Shown: positions 33,742 through 42,362 of the stretch, in pieces | How positions within the stretch are numbered: position 1 is the first letter of the stretch | How the letters are laid out: every line of letters starts with the position of its first letter | From: Sphingomonas sp. SUN039 | GTDB taxonomy: Bacteria; Pseudomonadota; Alphaproteobacteria; Sphingomonadales; Sphingomonadaceae | DNA length: 64,000 nt | NCBI RefSeq assembly: GCF_024758725.1 | Contig: NZ_CP096972.1 | Span: 3,144,001 to 3,208,000, forward strand | Direction of reading: 5' to 3' | The notes under the pieces: generated by a model | Told to the model about the DNA's origin: nothing | Seen by the model: the letters and a program-made list of their open reading frames with translations, nothing else | Database searches by the model: none | Translations under genes and position numbers: made by a program

Positions 33742-34155
33742 GTGAGCATGGTTTCAGAGTTCAAGGCATTCGTGAATCGGGGCAACGTCCTCGACCTTGC
33801 GGTCGGCGTCATCATCGGCGCGGCGTTCGGCAAGATCGTCACCGCGTTCACCGATGATTTCATCAACCCGATCCTCGGGATTCTGACCGGCGGCATCGAT
33901 TTCGCCAATATGTTCGCGCCGCTCGGCAGCGTTCCCGACGGGACGCCGATGACGCTCGACGCGATGAAGGCGGCGGGCATTCCCGTATTCGCCTACGGCC
34001 ATTTCATCACCGAAGTGATCAACTTCGTGATCCTGGCGTTCGTGATCTTCATGATCGTGCGGACCGCGAACAAGGCAATGAAGCGCAGCGACGACGCGGC
34101 GACGCCTGAAGATATCCTGCTGCTCCGCGAGATCGCGGCCAGTGTGAAGAAGTAA
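33742..34155 (+). CDS. mscL: Large-conductance mechanosensitive channel
   Basis: MscL is an inner-membrane pentameric channel that opens under membrane tension during hypo-osmotic shock. This copy has 137 residues, the usual size. The N-terminal amphipathic helix is VSEFKAFVNRGNVLDLAVG, leading into the pore helix VIIGAAFGKIVTAF. The second helix is ITEVINFVILAFVIFMIV, and the C-terminal helix ends EDILLLREIAASVKK. The GTG at 33742 is favoured because GGGGAG lies 7 nt upstream; the ATG at 33748 is the alternative. Confidence 0.95.
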   Translation: MSMVSEFKAFVNRGNVLDLAVGVIIGAAFGKIVTAFTDDFINPILGILTGGIDFANMFAPLGSVPDGTPMTLDAMKAAGIPVFAYGHFITEVINFVILAFVIFMIVRTANKAMKRSDDAATPEDILLLREIAASVKK

Positions 34156-34197
34156 GCGCCGCAGGAAACCGATCGCGCTGTAATGGCGTGGTCGGTT

Positions 34198-34264
34198 TCA
34201 CACGAAGCCCACGAAGGCACAAGGGAAGTGCTCTCTTCTTTGTGCCTTCGTGGGCTTCGTGTGA
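34198..34264. repeat. Perfect 25-bp inverted repeat
   Basis: The left arm 34198-34222 and right arm 34240-34264 are exact reverse complements with a 17-nt loop. It lies between the mscL stop and the end of the convergent Rrf2 gene, so it could terminate both. The length and the CACGAAGCCCACGAAGGCAC core suggest a dispersed repeat rather than an ordinary terminator. Confidence 0.85.
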
Positions 34265-34304
34265 ACCATTTCTCTTTCGGCAGGCACCGACCCCGCCTGC
34301 GGCG

Positions 34305-34736
34305 CTAAGCTGCGGCCAGATCCTCGGCAGTCGCGCTCGCGAGGCTAGTCCCGTCCAGGATCCGCGCGGTCTCGTCTCGCACGCGCATCATCGCGTGGCG
34401 GATTTCGCATTGCGCCTCGCTGCGGCAGTCCTTGCAGCGCCGGTACGCGGTGCGGCTGACGCAGGGGACCAGCGCCAGCGGCCCCTCGATCGTGCGGATG
34501 ATGTCGCCGAACGAGATGAGGTGGGCGGGCCGCGCAAGGTGGAACCCGCCCGATTTGCCGCGCGTCGAGGTGACGAACCCGGCCTGGCGCAATTCGCCGA
34601 GGATGATCTCGAGGAATTTGCGCGGAATTTGCGCGTCGGTCGCGATGCGGCTCATCGGCACCGGCGGCTGGCCGAGCGCTTCGTTCGCCAGCACCAGCAT
34701 GGCGCGCAAGGCATAGCGGGAGCGTTGTGTAAGCAT
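34305..34736 (-). CDS. Rrf2 family transcriptional regulator
   Basis: This 143-residue regulator has an N-terminal winged helix (MLTQRSRYALRAMLVLANEA, IPRKFLEIILGELRQAGFV, STRGKSGGFHLARP). A cysteine set follows near residues 95-115 (CVSRTAYRRCKDCRSEAQC), suitable for an iron-sulfur cluster or redox sensing. The target genes are unknown; it is monocistronic. No strong Shine-Dalgarno precedes the ATG at 34736, but the fold begins right there. Confidence 0.9.
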   Translation of the reverse strand: MLTQRSRYALRAMLVLANEALGQPPVPMSRIATDAQIPRKFLEIILGELRQAGFVTSTRGKSGGFHLARPAHLISFGDIIRTIEGPLALVPCVSRTAYRRCKDCRSEAQCEIRHAMMRVRDETARILDGTSLASATAEDLAAA

Positions 34737-34797
34737 GACACACCAGCCCATAACGCCTTCAGCCTGAACGGCAAGTTATCCGGACAGGTCAGTGTTC

Positions 34798-34820
34798 CTC
34801 CCCAGCGAAGCGCAGGGGAG
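34798..34820. repeat. Second CTCCCCAGCG hairpin copy
   Basis: The same element as at 7839-7861 but with one arm mismatch (CTCCCCAGCG-aag-CGCAGGGGAG). It lies between the Rrf2 gene start and the tmRNA gene. Confidence 0.6.
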
Positions 34821-34875
34821 GAGTTGGAACGCCGAAAACCGCAGTCACTTTTCATTCAGCGACAAACCCCTATAT

Positions 34876-35175
34876 CGGTCGTGCCGGGTTCGCCCGGCTA
34901 TGGCGATAAACGAGGCCGCGCAATAAGCGCAGCGGACCCGGGGGCGGTACCCGGCGGCTCCACCAAATGCCCTGCTCCGGCAGGGTAACTGACGGGGCCG
35001 AACTAGGATCGACGTGTGTTAAAATCGGTTGTCGTCGCCCGACCTGAATGAGTCGTAAAACCGTTCAAAACGACAAGTGCCAACGATAACGAGGCGCTCG
35101 CGATTGCTGCCTAACTGAATCCTTCGTGGATGAAGTTAGTTCGGCTTTAGCGCGGTAGGGACCACACCGGGCAAC
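34876..35175 (+). ncRNA. ssrA: Circularly permuted two-piece tmRNA
   Basis: tmRNA rescues stalled ribosomes and tags the nascent peptide. The gene is permuted as in other alphaproteobacteria. The acceptor piece comes first, with a T-arm stem CCGGG/CCCGG and 3' end CGGCTCCACCA ending at 34965. An intervening segment with a CCCTG/CAGGG hairpin (34966-34993) follows. The coding piece then begins at GGGGCCG (34994-35000), which pairs with CGGCTCC of the acceptor. The tag frame at 35079-35114 reads ANDNEALAIAA followed by TAA. Upstream, a TTCG-capped GCCGGG hairpin (34883-34898) and TATAT at 34871 suggest the transcript start. Outer ends are approximate. Confidence 0.92.
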
Positions 35176-35259
35176 AGAAGTGGAAACCAGCGGCCGAGGG
35201 GTGCCGGGCAACAGAAACCCCTCACTTTTCAAAAAGTGGCGGGGCACCGAGCAACAGAA
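35167..35259. repeat. Three direct repeats CCGGGCAACAGAA
   Basis: Copies lie at 35167-35179, 35204-35216 and, with one change (CCGAGCAACAGAA), at 35247-35259, spaced 37 and 43 bp apart. Between the last two is a hairpin of CACTTTT/AAAGTG. The first copy may be the 3' end of the tmRNA coding piece. Confidence 0.7.
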
Positions 35260-35367
35260 GCTCCCTATTTGCCCTTTTCTCGCCCCAATCGGGAACCGAA
35301 ACCTGTCTCGCGGATTAACGCGTCCGTACGGGTGCACCAAAAGGGGGCCTCGACGGGAGACATTCAC

Positions 35368-35631
35368 ATGAAGAATCGCATTCTGGCGGCGACCGCCATC
35401 CTTACCCTCGCCACCCTCGGCGCGTGCAGCAACATGAACAACACGCAGGAAGCCGCGTCGAACAACATGGAGGCGACCGCCGACAATATGGACGCGATGG
35501 CCGACAACATGACCGGCAACGCCGCCGAGAAGATGGAAAACAAGGCCGATGCGATGGAAGAGGCCGCCGACAACGCCGCCGACGGCAATCTCGCGACCGC
35601 CAACGCCCAGGCCATGAACGCGATGAAATAA
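35368..35631 (+). CDS. Small coiled-coil lipoprotein
   Basis: This 87-residue predicted lipoprotein has leader MKNRILAATAILTLATLGAC, with the lipobox LGAC. The mature part is an Asn/Ala/Met/Glu-rich helix with heptad-like repeats (NNMEATADNMDAMADNMTGN), lacking Pro and aromatic residues. It resembles small envelope or stress lipoproteins, but no function can be assigned. GGGAGA lies 7 nt before the ATG. A strong intrinsic terminator follows at 35660-35690. Confidence 0.85.
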   Translation: MKNRILAATAILTLATLGACSNMNNTQEAASNNMEATADNMDAMADNMTGNAAEKMENKADAMEEAADNAADGNLATANAQAMNAMK

Positions 35632-35659
35632 GCGCGAATTTTTCCCAAGGAAACTGGCA

Positions 35660-35690
35660 GGGTCGCGCCTTCGGGCGCGGCCCTTTTTTT
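35660..35690 (+). terminator. Intrinsic terminator
   Basis: GGGTCGCGCC-ttcg-GGCGCGGCCC hairpin with a UUCG tetraloop followed by seven T residues. It ends the small lipoprotein transcript just before the convergent cyclophilin gene stop. Confidence 0.92.
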
Positions 35691-35691
35691 G

Positions 35692-36399
35692 TTAGAATGT
35701 CGCCGAGGGCGGCTGCGGCGCGACGACCGTCGGAGGTACCGGCACTTTCACCCGCCGCACGGTCAATACCTTGACCGGCTTCTCGATCATCTGCCCTTTC
35801 AGCACGCCCGATCCCGCCGTCGGCGACAGCGGCACGTCATAGATTTTACGCGCCACGTCGAGGCCCTCGACCACGCGCCCGAACACCGCATAGCCTTCCG
35901 GATCATTGGGGTTCTGGCCCGCGTCCAGCCCGGGGATATCCGATATCAGGATCGAGAAATCGGCGGTGGCGGTGCCCACGCCGAGCCGCGCCATCGAGAT
36001 CGCCCCTGCAACATGCTTCAATCCGGTCGTCGCCGTGCTCTCGTGCGGGATCGGCGGCAGCACCCGCGTTGGATCGCCGCGCAGCCCGGCCTGGACCAAT
36101 CCGTTCGGCTGTTCGCCCCACGCCAGCCGCATCACGCGGTAGAACACCATATTGTCGAACCTTTTGCCGACGACATAACGCAGGAAATTCGCCGTCGAGA
36201 GCGGTGCGCGCTTGCCGTCGAGGTCGATAACGATCGTGCCCAGCTCGGTCGTCATCGCCACGCGTTCGACATCGGCGGGCACGATTTTGGCGGGGACAGG
36301 AAGCGACGCGGGGGGCTTGGCCGGTCTCGGTGGCGTAGCGGCGCAGAGCGGCACAGCAGCGAGAAGCGCAAGCGCGGCGGCGGCGAATCGGAGCGTCAT
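35692..36399 (-). CDS. Exported cyclophilin-type peptidyl-prolyl isomerase
   Basis: This 235-residue protein has a signal peptide ([20 protein letters not shown]) and a Pro-rich linker. The cyclophilin domain follows: [31 protein letters not shown], a substrate-pocket [10 protein letters not shown] and [14 protein letters not shown]. It should catalyse proline isomerisation during periplasmic folding. The Arg and Phe of the usual FHRVI-like site appear as FYRVM, so activity may be weak. It is divergent from the rut operon. Confidence 0.9.
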   Translation of the reverse strand: MTLRFAAAALALLAAVPLCAATPPRPAKPPASLPVPAKIVPADVERVAMTTELGTIVIDLDGKRAPLSTANFLRYVVGKRFDNMVFYRVMRLAWGEQPNGLVQAGLRGDPTRVLPPIPHESTATTGLKHVAGAISMARLGVGTATADFSILISDIPGLDAGQNPNDPEGYAVFGRVVEGLDVARKIYDVPLSPTAGSGVLKGQMIEKPVKVLTVRRVKVPVPPTVVAPQPPSATF

Positions 36400-36480
36400 C
36401 GGCGGATCATGCACGCGGGAAGGCGCGGACGGCAACAACGTGCCTTGCGCGCCGCGCCGCGTTTCGACAGGTTGGTGCGG

Positions 36481-37200
36481 GTGAGTGCGACCGAACAACC
36501 AATCGAACGGGGCGGCGACCTGACCCTCCCGGCACGGCCCGAACCGCTGCGGCTGATCGCTGCCGAAACCGCGGTCGTCGTCATCGATATGCAAAACGCC
36601 TATGCCTCGCCCGGCGGCTATGTCGATCTGGCCGGGTTCGATATCGGCGGCGCGGCATCGGTGATCGGGCGGATCGCGACGGTGCTGGAAACGGCGCGCG
36701 GCGCGGGCGTGCAGGTGATCTATCTGCAAAACGGCTGGGACGCCGATTATGCCGAGGCGGGCGGACCGGGGTCGCCGAACTGGCACAAATCGAACGCGCT
36801 GAAGACGATGCGCGCGCGGCCCGAGCTGAGCGGGCAATTGCTGGCGCGCGGCGGCTGGGACTATGAACTCGTCGACGCGCTCACGCCGCAGCCGGGCGAC
36901 ATCAGCCTGCACAAGACACGCTATTCGGCGTTCTTCAATTCGCAACTCGACAGCGTCCTGCGCGCCCGTGGCATCCGCAATATCGTGTTCGTCGGGATCG
37001 CGAGCAATGTCTGCGTCGAAAGCACGCTGCGCGACGGGTTCCACCTCGAATATTTCGGGGTGATGCTGGAGGACGCGACGCATCACCTCGGCCCCGATTA
37101 CGTCCGCGACGCGACGGTCTATAACGTGGAAAAATTCTTCGGCTGGGTCAGCACGGTCGCCGATTTCTGCGGCAGTTTCGGCCAGCGCCCCAAGGAGTAG
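36481..37200 (+). CDS. rutB: Ureidoacrylate amidohydrolase RutB
   Basis: RutB hydrolyses the ring-opened uracil product (ureidoacrylate) in the Rut pyrimidine-degradation pathway. This 239-residue isochorismatase-fold enzyme has the catalytic Asp in [15 protein letters not shown], Lys in [13 protein letters not shown] and nucleophile Cys in [16 protein letters not shown]. Start GTG 36481 is assumed; an in-frame GTG at 36475 is also possible. It is the first gene of rutBCDA. Confidence 0.94.
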   Translation: MSATEQPIERGGDLTLPARPEPLRLIAAETAVVVIDMQNAYASPGGYVDLAGFDIGGAASVIGRIATVLETARGAGVQVIYLQNGWDADYAEAGGPGSPNWHKSNALKTMRARPELSGQLLARGGWDYELVDALTPQPGDISLHKTRYSAFFNSQLDSVLRARGIRNIVFVGIASNVCVESTLRDGFHLEYFGVMLEDATHHLGPDYVRDATVYNVEKFFGWVSTVADFCGSFGQRPKE

Positions 37201-37203
37201 CGA

Positions 37204-37587
37204 ATGCCCTTCACCCCCATCAACCCGCCGCAATTCCCGACCCCCATCGCGCCCTATTCGGCGGGCGCGAAGGCGGGGAACACCGTCTATGTCTCTGGCG
37301 TGCTCGCGCTGGGCGAGGGCGGCGTGGTGCTGCATGTCGGGGACGCCGCAGCGCAGACGCGCCATGTGCTGGACGTCATCAAGATCACGCTGGAAGCAGC
37401 AGGTGCGACCCTGGCCGACGTCGCGATGAACCACATCTTTCTCAAAGACCTCGCCGATTATGCCGCGTTCAACGCGGTCTATGCCGAGTACTTCCCCGGC
37501 GCGAAGCCCGCGCGCTATTGCATCAAATGCGATCTGGTGAAGCCCGATTGCCTCGTCGAAATCGCGAGCGTCGCGCACATTGCCTAA
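37204..37587 (+). CDS. rutC: Aminoacrylate-processing RidA-family protein RutC
   Basis: This 127-residue RidA/YjgF-family protein of the Rut pathway acts on 3-aminoacrylate or its peracid. Diagnostic stretches are [20 protein letters not shown], the RutC-specific [17 protein letters not shown] and a C-terminal [24 protein letters not shown] lies 6 nt before the ATG, three bases after the rutB stop. It overlaps the TTG start of rutD by 8 bp. Confidence 0.94.
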   Translation: MPFTPINPPQFPTPIAPYSAGAKAGNTVYVSGVLALGEGGVVLHVGDAAAQTRHVLDVIKITLEAAGATLADVAMNHIFLKDLADYAAFNAVYAEYFPGAKPARYCIKCDLVKPDCLVEIASVAHIA

Positions 37588-38359
37588 GATCGGCGGACTT
37601 TATTACGAGACACAGGGCGCGCGGCGAGCGCCGCCGGTTATCCTGTCGAGCGGGCTCGGCGGATCGGCGGCCTATTGGGAGCCGAATGTCGCTGCATTGG
37701 CCGAACATTTTCGTGTTATAACCTACGACCATCGCGGGACAGGACGTAGCACACGCAGGTTGCCGGACATGGTCACAGTGGATGACTTTGCGCGCGACAT
37801 CCTCGAACTGATGGATCGGCAGAACATCGAGCGTGCTGACATCGTCGGTCACGCGGCGGGGGGCGTTGCCGGACTTGCGCTCGCGGCCATTGCGCCCAAG
37901 CGCTTGCATCGCCTGATCGTTGTCAACGGCTGGGCAAAGCCCGATCCACATTTCCAACGCTGTTTTGCGGCGCGACTCGCCCTGTTACGGCACGCGGGTG
38001 TCGAAGCCTATTTGCGGGCACAGCCGTTGTTCCTTTACCCGCCCGACTGGATCAGCAAGCACGACGCTTGGCTCGAAGCACAATTGCCACATCAGGTCGC
38101 TGACTTTCCGGGGTTGGCATCGTTGAGCAAGCGCGTCTCGGCGCTAACCTCGTTTCGATTGCCGAAGGAGGCGCGCCGTCTTGAAGGCCGCGCGCTCGTC
38201 ATAACCGCAAAAGACGATATGCTTGTGCCGCCGTCCGCCAGTATGTCGCTGGCTTCGGAGCTTCGCGGACGTGGCTTGGTGATGAGTGGCGGCCATGCCT
38301 GCAACATCGTCAACGCAGATCATTTCAATACCAAGGCTATCGAATTTCTGAGGAGCTGA
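37580..38359 (+). CDS. rutD: Alpha/beta hydrolase RutD
   Basis: RutD accelerates hydrolysis of aminoacrylate to malonic semialdehyde. This 259-residue alpha/beta-hydrolase starts [19 protein letters not shown]. It carries GHAAGG where ordinary hydrolases have a GxSxG nucleophile; E. coli RutD likewise lacks Ser there. HRGTGRS and a C-terminal SGGHACN with the conserved His are present. Only a TTG start (37580, overlapping rutC) gives the full N-terminus; the next ATG is far inside. The gene is less GC-rich than rutA. Confidence 0.9.
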   Translation: MPKIGGLYYETQGARRAPPVILSSGLGGSAAYWEPNVAALAEHFRVITYDHRGTGRSTRRLPDMVTVDDFARDILELMDRQNIERADIVGHAAGGVAGLALAAIAPKRLHRLIVVNGWAKPDPHFQRCFAARLALLRHAGVEAYLRAQPLFLYPPDWISKHDAWLEAQLPHQVADFPGLASLSKRVSALTSFRLPKEARRLEGRALVITAKDDMLVPPSASMSLASELRGRGLVMSGGHACNIVNADHFNTKAIEFLRS

Positions 38360-38362
38360 GCC

Positions 38363-39418
<1,056 letters not shown>

Positions 39419-39423
39419 CGGCC

Positions 39424-39603
39424 ATGCGGACCCGGCTGAGCGTTTGCGCGCGCAAAACGCGGTTCGCGACCGAAGCCGATGCGCTGGCCGCTGTGCGCGC
39501 CGCCGCAATCACGCTCCACCCCTATCGCTGCGACCGCTGCCGCCGCTATCACCTGACCAGCCGGACCAAGGGGCGGCGGGTGCCGCGTCCCGCATGCCCC
39601 TGA
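39424..39603 (+). CDS. Small zinc-ribbon-like protein
   Basis: This 59-residue basic protein ([20 protein letters not shown]) has a CxxC pair in [13 protein letters not shown] plus two outer cysteines (Cys8 and Cys58), compatible with a small zinc-binding fold. It is Arg-rich and may bind nucleic acid. The start is 5 bp after rutA. Its end overlaps the rluE start by 10 bp, so it is probably translated with rluE. The function is unknown; coding potential rests on the cysteine pattern and the overlap. Confidence 0.7.
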   Translation: MRTRLSVCARKTRFATEADALAAVRAAAITLHPYRCDRCRRYHLTSRTKGRRVPRPACP

Positions 39604-40139
39604 TCGCCTTCAACAAACCGTACGGCGTCCTCTGCCAGTTCACCGACGAACGCACCGCCGCCCCGCGCCCGACCTTGGCGCAGTTCATCGACGTGCCGCA
39701 CGTCTATCCGGCGGGGCGGCTCGACACCGATAGCGAGGGGCTGCTGCTGCTCACCGACGACGGGCGGTTGCAGGCGCGCATCGCCGACCCGAAGTTCAAA
39801 CTGCCCAAGACCTATCTCGTGCAGGTCGAAGGCGATGTCGGCGAAGACGCGCTGTCGGCGTTGCGGCACGGCGTGCAGCTGAAGGACGGCAAAACCCGTC
39901 CCGCCGACGCCGAACGCATCGCCGACCCCGACCTCTGGCCCCGCACCCCGCCGATCCGCGTCCGACAGAGCATCCCCGATTGCTGGCTGAAACTCACCAT
40001 CCGCGAAGGCCGAAACCGCCAGGTGCGCCGCATGACGGCAGCAGTGGGGCATCCGACCCTGCGACTGGTGCGGTGGGCAATCGGCGACTGGACGGTCGAC
40101 GGGCTGGCACCAGGGGCGTGGCGCGATCAACCCGCCTGA
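39594..40139 (+). CDS. rluE: 23S rRNA pseudouridine synthase RluE-like
   Basis: This 181-residue pseudouridine synthase would modify 23S rRNA (U2457 in E. coli). It has the compact N-terminus [19 protein letters not shown] without an S4 domain. The catalytic Asp is in [17 protein letters not shown], and the C-terminal signature is [23 protein letters not shown]. The ATG at 39594 overlaps the preceding small gene. It is convergent with the RoxA-like gene. Confidence 0.92.
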   Translation: MPLIAFNKPYGVLCQFTDERTAAPRPTLAQFIDVPHVYPAGRLDTDSEGLLLLTDDGRLQARIADPKFKLPKTYLVQVEGDVGEDALSALRHGVQLKDGKTRPADAERIADPDLWPRTPPIRVRQSIPDCWLKLTIREGRNRQVRRMTAAVGHPTLRLVRWAIGDWTVDGLAPGAWRDQPA

Positions 40140-40154
40140 TCGCCGTCCACCGGC

Positions 40155-41117
40155 TCAACCTCGACCATCGACACACTTGCCGTTGACGAATTCGAGCCGC
40201 GTGCCATCCGCGTCGCGGATGAACGCCGCGCGCGTCGCCGGGTCCGCAGGGTCGCCCCCGGCGTCCGCGTCGTCATCGTATTTCGGCGTGGTCACATAGC
40301 TGCCGAACCAGCGCGCGAATGTCGCCCGGTCGCCCAGCTTGTCGAGCACCATCGCGTGCAGCGCATCGAGCGCCTCCGCCGTAATCTCGCGCGGGTCGGC
40401 TGCCGCCGTCAGCCCGGGGTCGGCATAGCGGTCGTCATCGTCGAGCTCGGCGAGGATATGGTCGCAGAAATGCGCGATCAGCTCGCTGCGGGCCGGCGCC
40501 CGGAACCCGACCGAGTACGTCATGCAATCCGCACCGACCGCCACCCCGTTGTGCGCCACCCGCGGCGGCACATAGAGCATGTCGCCGGGCTCCAGCACCC
40601 ATTCCTCGACCGGCTCGAACGCGGCCAGCAACCGCAAATCGTCATGCGGCAACAGCGGCGTATCGTCGGTGCACACCCCCCCGATCTGCCAGCGCCGCCG
40701 CCCCAGCCCCTGGATCAGGAACACGTCGTACTGGTCGAAATGCGGCCCCACCCCGCCGCCGTCGCTGGCGTAGCTGACCATCACATCGTCGATCCGCCAG
40801 TCCGGCACGAACCGGAACGGGTCGAGCAACGCCGCCACCTCCGGCACATGATGGTCCACCGCCTGCACCAGCAGCGTGTAAGGTGCCTTGCCCAGCCTGC
40901 CGAAGCGTTCCTCGGGCAGCGGGCCCGCCTCGACCCGCCAGTCGGCGCGCTTCAGCGTGATCAGCCGCGACTCGACCCCCTCCTCACACGCCAGCCCCGC
41001 CAGCTCGTCAGGGTCGAGCGGGTTCGCCCACCCGTCCCACGCCCCGCGGATCAGCAGCGGCTTCTTCTGCCAGTAATCGCGCAGGAAGGTGTCGACGTCG
41101 AAATTGCTGAGGTTCAT
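40155..41117 (-). CDS. roxA: RoxA/YcfD-like ribosomal oxygenase (cupin/JmjC)
   Basis: This 320-residue Fe(II)/2-oxoglutarate oxygenase is related to YcfD, which hydroxylates Arg81 of ribosomal protein L16. The iron ligands are H and D in GVGPHFDQYDVFLIQG and a distal His in VPPRVAHNGVAVG. The N-terminal FLRDYWQKKPLLIRGAW is characteristic, and a C-terminal winged-helix-like region follows. The gene borders the accessory pocket at 41.1-45 kb. Confidence 0.9.
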   Translation of the reverse strand: MNLSNFDVDTFLRDYWQKKPLLIRGAWDGWANPLDPDELAGLACEEGVESRLITLKRADWRVEAGPLPEERFGRLGKAPYTLLVQAVDHHVPEVAALLDPFRFVPDWRIDDVMVSYASDGGGVGPHFDQYDVFLIQGLGRRRWQIGGVCTDDTPLLPHDDLRLLAAFEPVEEWVLEPGDMLYVPPRVAHNGVAVGADCMTYSVGFRAPARSELIAHFCDHILAELDDDDRYADPGLTAAADPREITAEALDALHAMVLDKLGDRATFARWFGSYVTTPKYDDDADAGGDPADPATRAAFIRDADGTRLEFVNGKCVDGRG

Positions 41118-41175
41118 GGCCCCCGCCTAACAGTCGCGCGCGCCGACCGCAGCATGAATCGCGCCTCCCTCTTCG

Positions 41176-41270
41176 CCGAGCGCCAGCGAGGTGCTCCTTC
41201 GAGCGTCAGCGAGAAGTGGAACAGCGCAGACCTCGCTAACGCTCGGCAGGGCTTCTCGCTCGCGCTCGAA
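41176..41270. repeat. Palindromic repeat, family 1, copy 3
   Basis: Units B (41176-41193), A (41198-41216), B' (41230-41246) and A' (41252-41270) match the copies at 5.2 and 15.4 kb but in order B-A-B'-A'. It fills the gap between the RoxA-like gene and the TerS-like gene and ends 8 bp before the latter's stop. Confidence 0.85.
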
Positions 41271-41277
41271 GAAGAAG

Positions 41278-42030
41278 CTAATTCTCCCCTCGAAACTTCA
41301 GCCCCGCCGCGCGCCCGCGCCGCAGCGCCGCGACCTTCCGCTCGATCTCCGCCTGCACCGCTTCGATCGAGGGTAGCACCCGCAACTGCCGCAACGGCTT
41401 CCCCACCCCGCGGACCCCGTGCCGGTGCAGCCGCAACACCTGCAGCGCGTCGTCCACCCCCATCGGCGGCATCGGCAGGTCGGGCTCGAATTCGATCACC
41501 GGCTCGAAGGTGTTGCACGCATGCTCGATCATCGCGAATTCCAGCCGGACATAGCCGTTCTCCAGCGCCGCCTTCCATCGCTCGGCAAAGCCCGGCCATT
41601 TCGACCGCCGGACATAGGCCGACGCGACGCTCAGCCCCGCCGCCTCGCACGCCAGTTTCACATTCGCGCTCGCCGCCAGCACCCCCAGAAAGCGCGCCTC
41701 GACCCGCGGCGTCCACTGGCGCAGCCGCGCCCGCGCAACGACCGCCCGCCGCCCGTTCCCCGCGCGCACGACCATCTCCTCCCCGTCGATATAGCCCCAT
41801 TTCGCCGAAGGCCTGTCGGACCCGCCCGCCGCCGCCCGCGCCTGAGCCTGCGCCGCCGCCCCGGCAACCGCGTCCTCGCACGCCGCGCGAAATTCGGCGT
41901 CGTTGGTCTTGTGCAACGTCACCCAACTCCGCGAAACCTTCGCATGCGCGGCGGCGATGGTGTAATTCCCCGTCTCGCCCAGCGCCTTGAAGAACGCAGC
42001 GCGCCGCGCGGGGGATGTTTTTGCGGACAT
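41278..42030 (-). CDS. Tandem helix-turn-helix protein, possible terminase small subunit
   Basis: This 250-residue protein (MSAKTSPARRAAFFKALGET) has two similar HTH-like segments. The first is GNYTIAAAHAKVSRSWVTLH (about residues 20-45); the second is ASANVKLACEAAGLSVASAY (about 115-140), followed by WPGFAERWKAALENG. This layout resembles small-subunit terminase or GTA-associated DNA-binding proteins of sphingomonads. No large terminase, portal or capsid gene is nearby, so it is either an orphan phage/GTA relic or a host regulator. No clear ribosome-binding site is seen. Confidence 0.55.
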   Translation of the reverse strand: MSAKTSPARRAAFFKALGETGNYTIAAAHAKVSRSWVTLHKTNDAEFRAACEDAVAGAAAQAQARAAAGGSDRPSAKWGYIDGEEMVVRAGNGRRAVVARARLRQWTPRVEARFLGVLAASANVKLACEAAGLSVASAYVRRSKWPGFAERWKAALENGYVRLEFAMIEHACNTFEPVIEFEPDLPMPPMGVDDALQVLRLHRHGVRGVGKPLRQLRVLPSIEAVQAEIERKVAALRRGRAAGLKFRGEN

Positions 42031-42194
42031 GGCTTGGCCCCTTCGAGTCGTTTGTGGGGCTTGGGGATTAGGCGCAGAATTATTGTGTAGGACAGCTGGA
42101 ATTCGCGTTCTGCGGACCGGCGGTTTTCACCCGCCTTCGTCGAAAGTCGCCCAGCCGTAACCAACTTGGCTCAATGACAGCAGAGGACGATGAG

Positions 42195-42362
42195 CTAGAG
42201 CGCTATAAACGCCCGCCTTGCCGGACTGAACTTGTCCGTGATTTGCTTAGCCCGCTTAGCATTTGGCTTCAAATGCCCGCTGGACAGCTTCACTGGCGCG
42301 CCAGGCGAGATGTCTGCGCGTCTGGTATATTGGCTTCGGTCATTTTTGATCTTGGCCATCAT
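42195..42362 (-). CDS. 55-residue highly basic protein in kinase operon
   Basis: This small protein (MMAKIKNDRSQYTRRADISP) carries about 13 Lys/Arg against three Asp/Glu, with no cysteine or membrane segment; it may bind nucleic acid or act as a kinase substrate. Its ATG overlaps the kinase stop in ATGA form (42359-42362), strong evidence that it is translated. It ends with KFSPARRAFIAL. No family is recognised. It is the third gene of the unit with the RNase H-like protein and kinase. Confidence 0.6.
   Translation of the reverse strand: MMAKIKNDRSQYTRRADISPGAPVKLSSGHLKPNAKRAKQITDKFSPARRAFIAL
42200..42215. repeat. Direct repeat, left copy flanking kinase module
   Basis: GCGCTATAAACGCCCG matches 15 of 16 bases with 43916-43931 in the same orientation. 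It overlaps the last codons of the 55-residue gene. It could be an integration or duplication footprint, or chance. Confidence 0.4.

Noticed and set aside
35167-35259. Possible CRISPR array
   Set aside because: Only three 13-bp repeats with unequal 24-30-bp gaps, no cas genes, and the first copy likely belongs to the tmRNA.
41278-42030. Prophage or gene transfer agent locus
   Set aside because: Only one terminase-small-subunit-like protein is present; no portal, capsid, tail, integrase or large terminase gene lies nearby.
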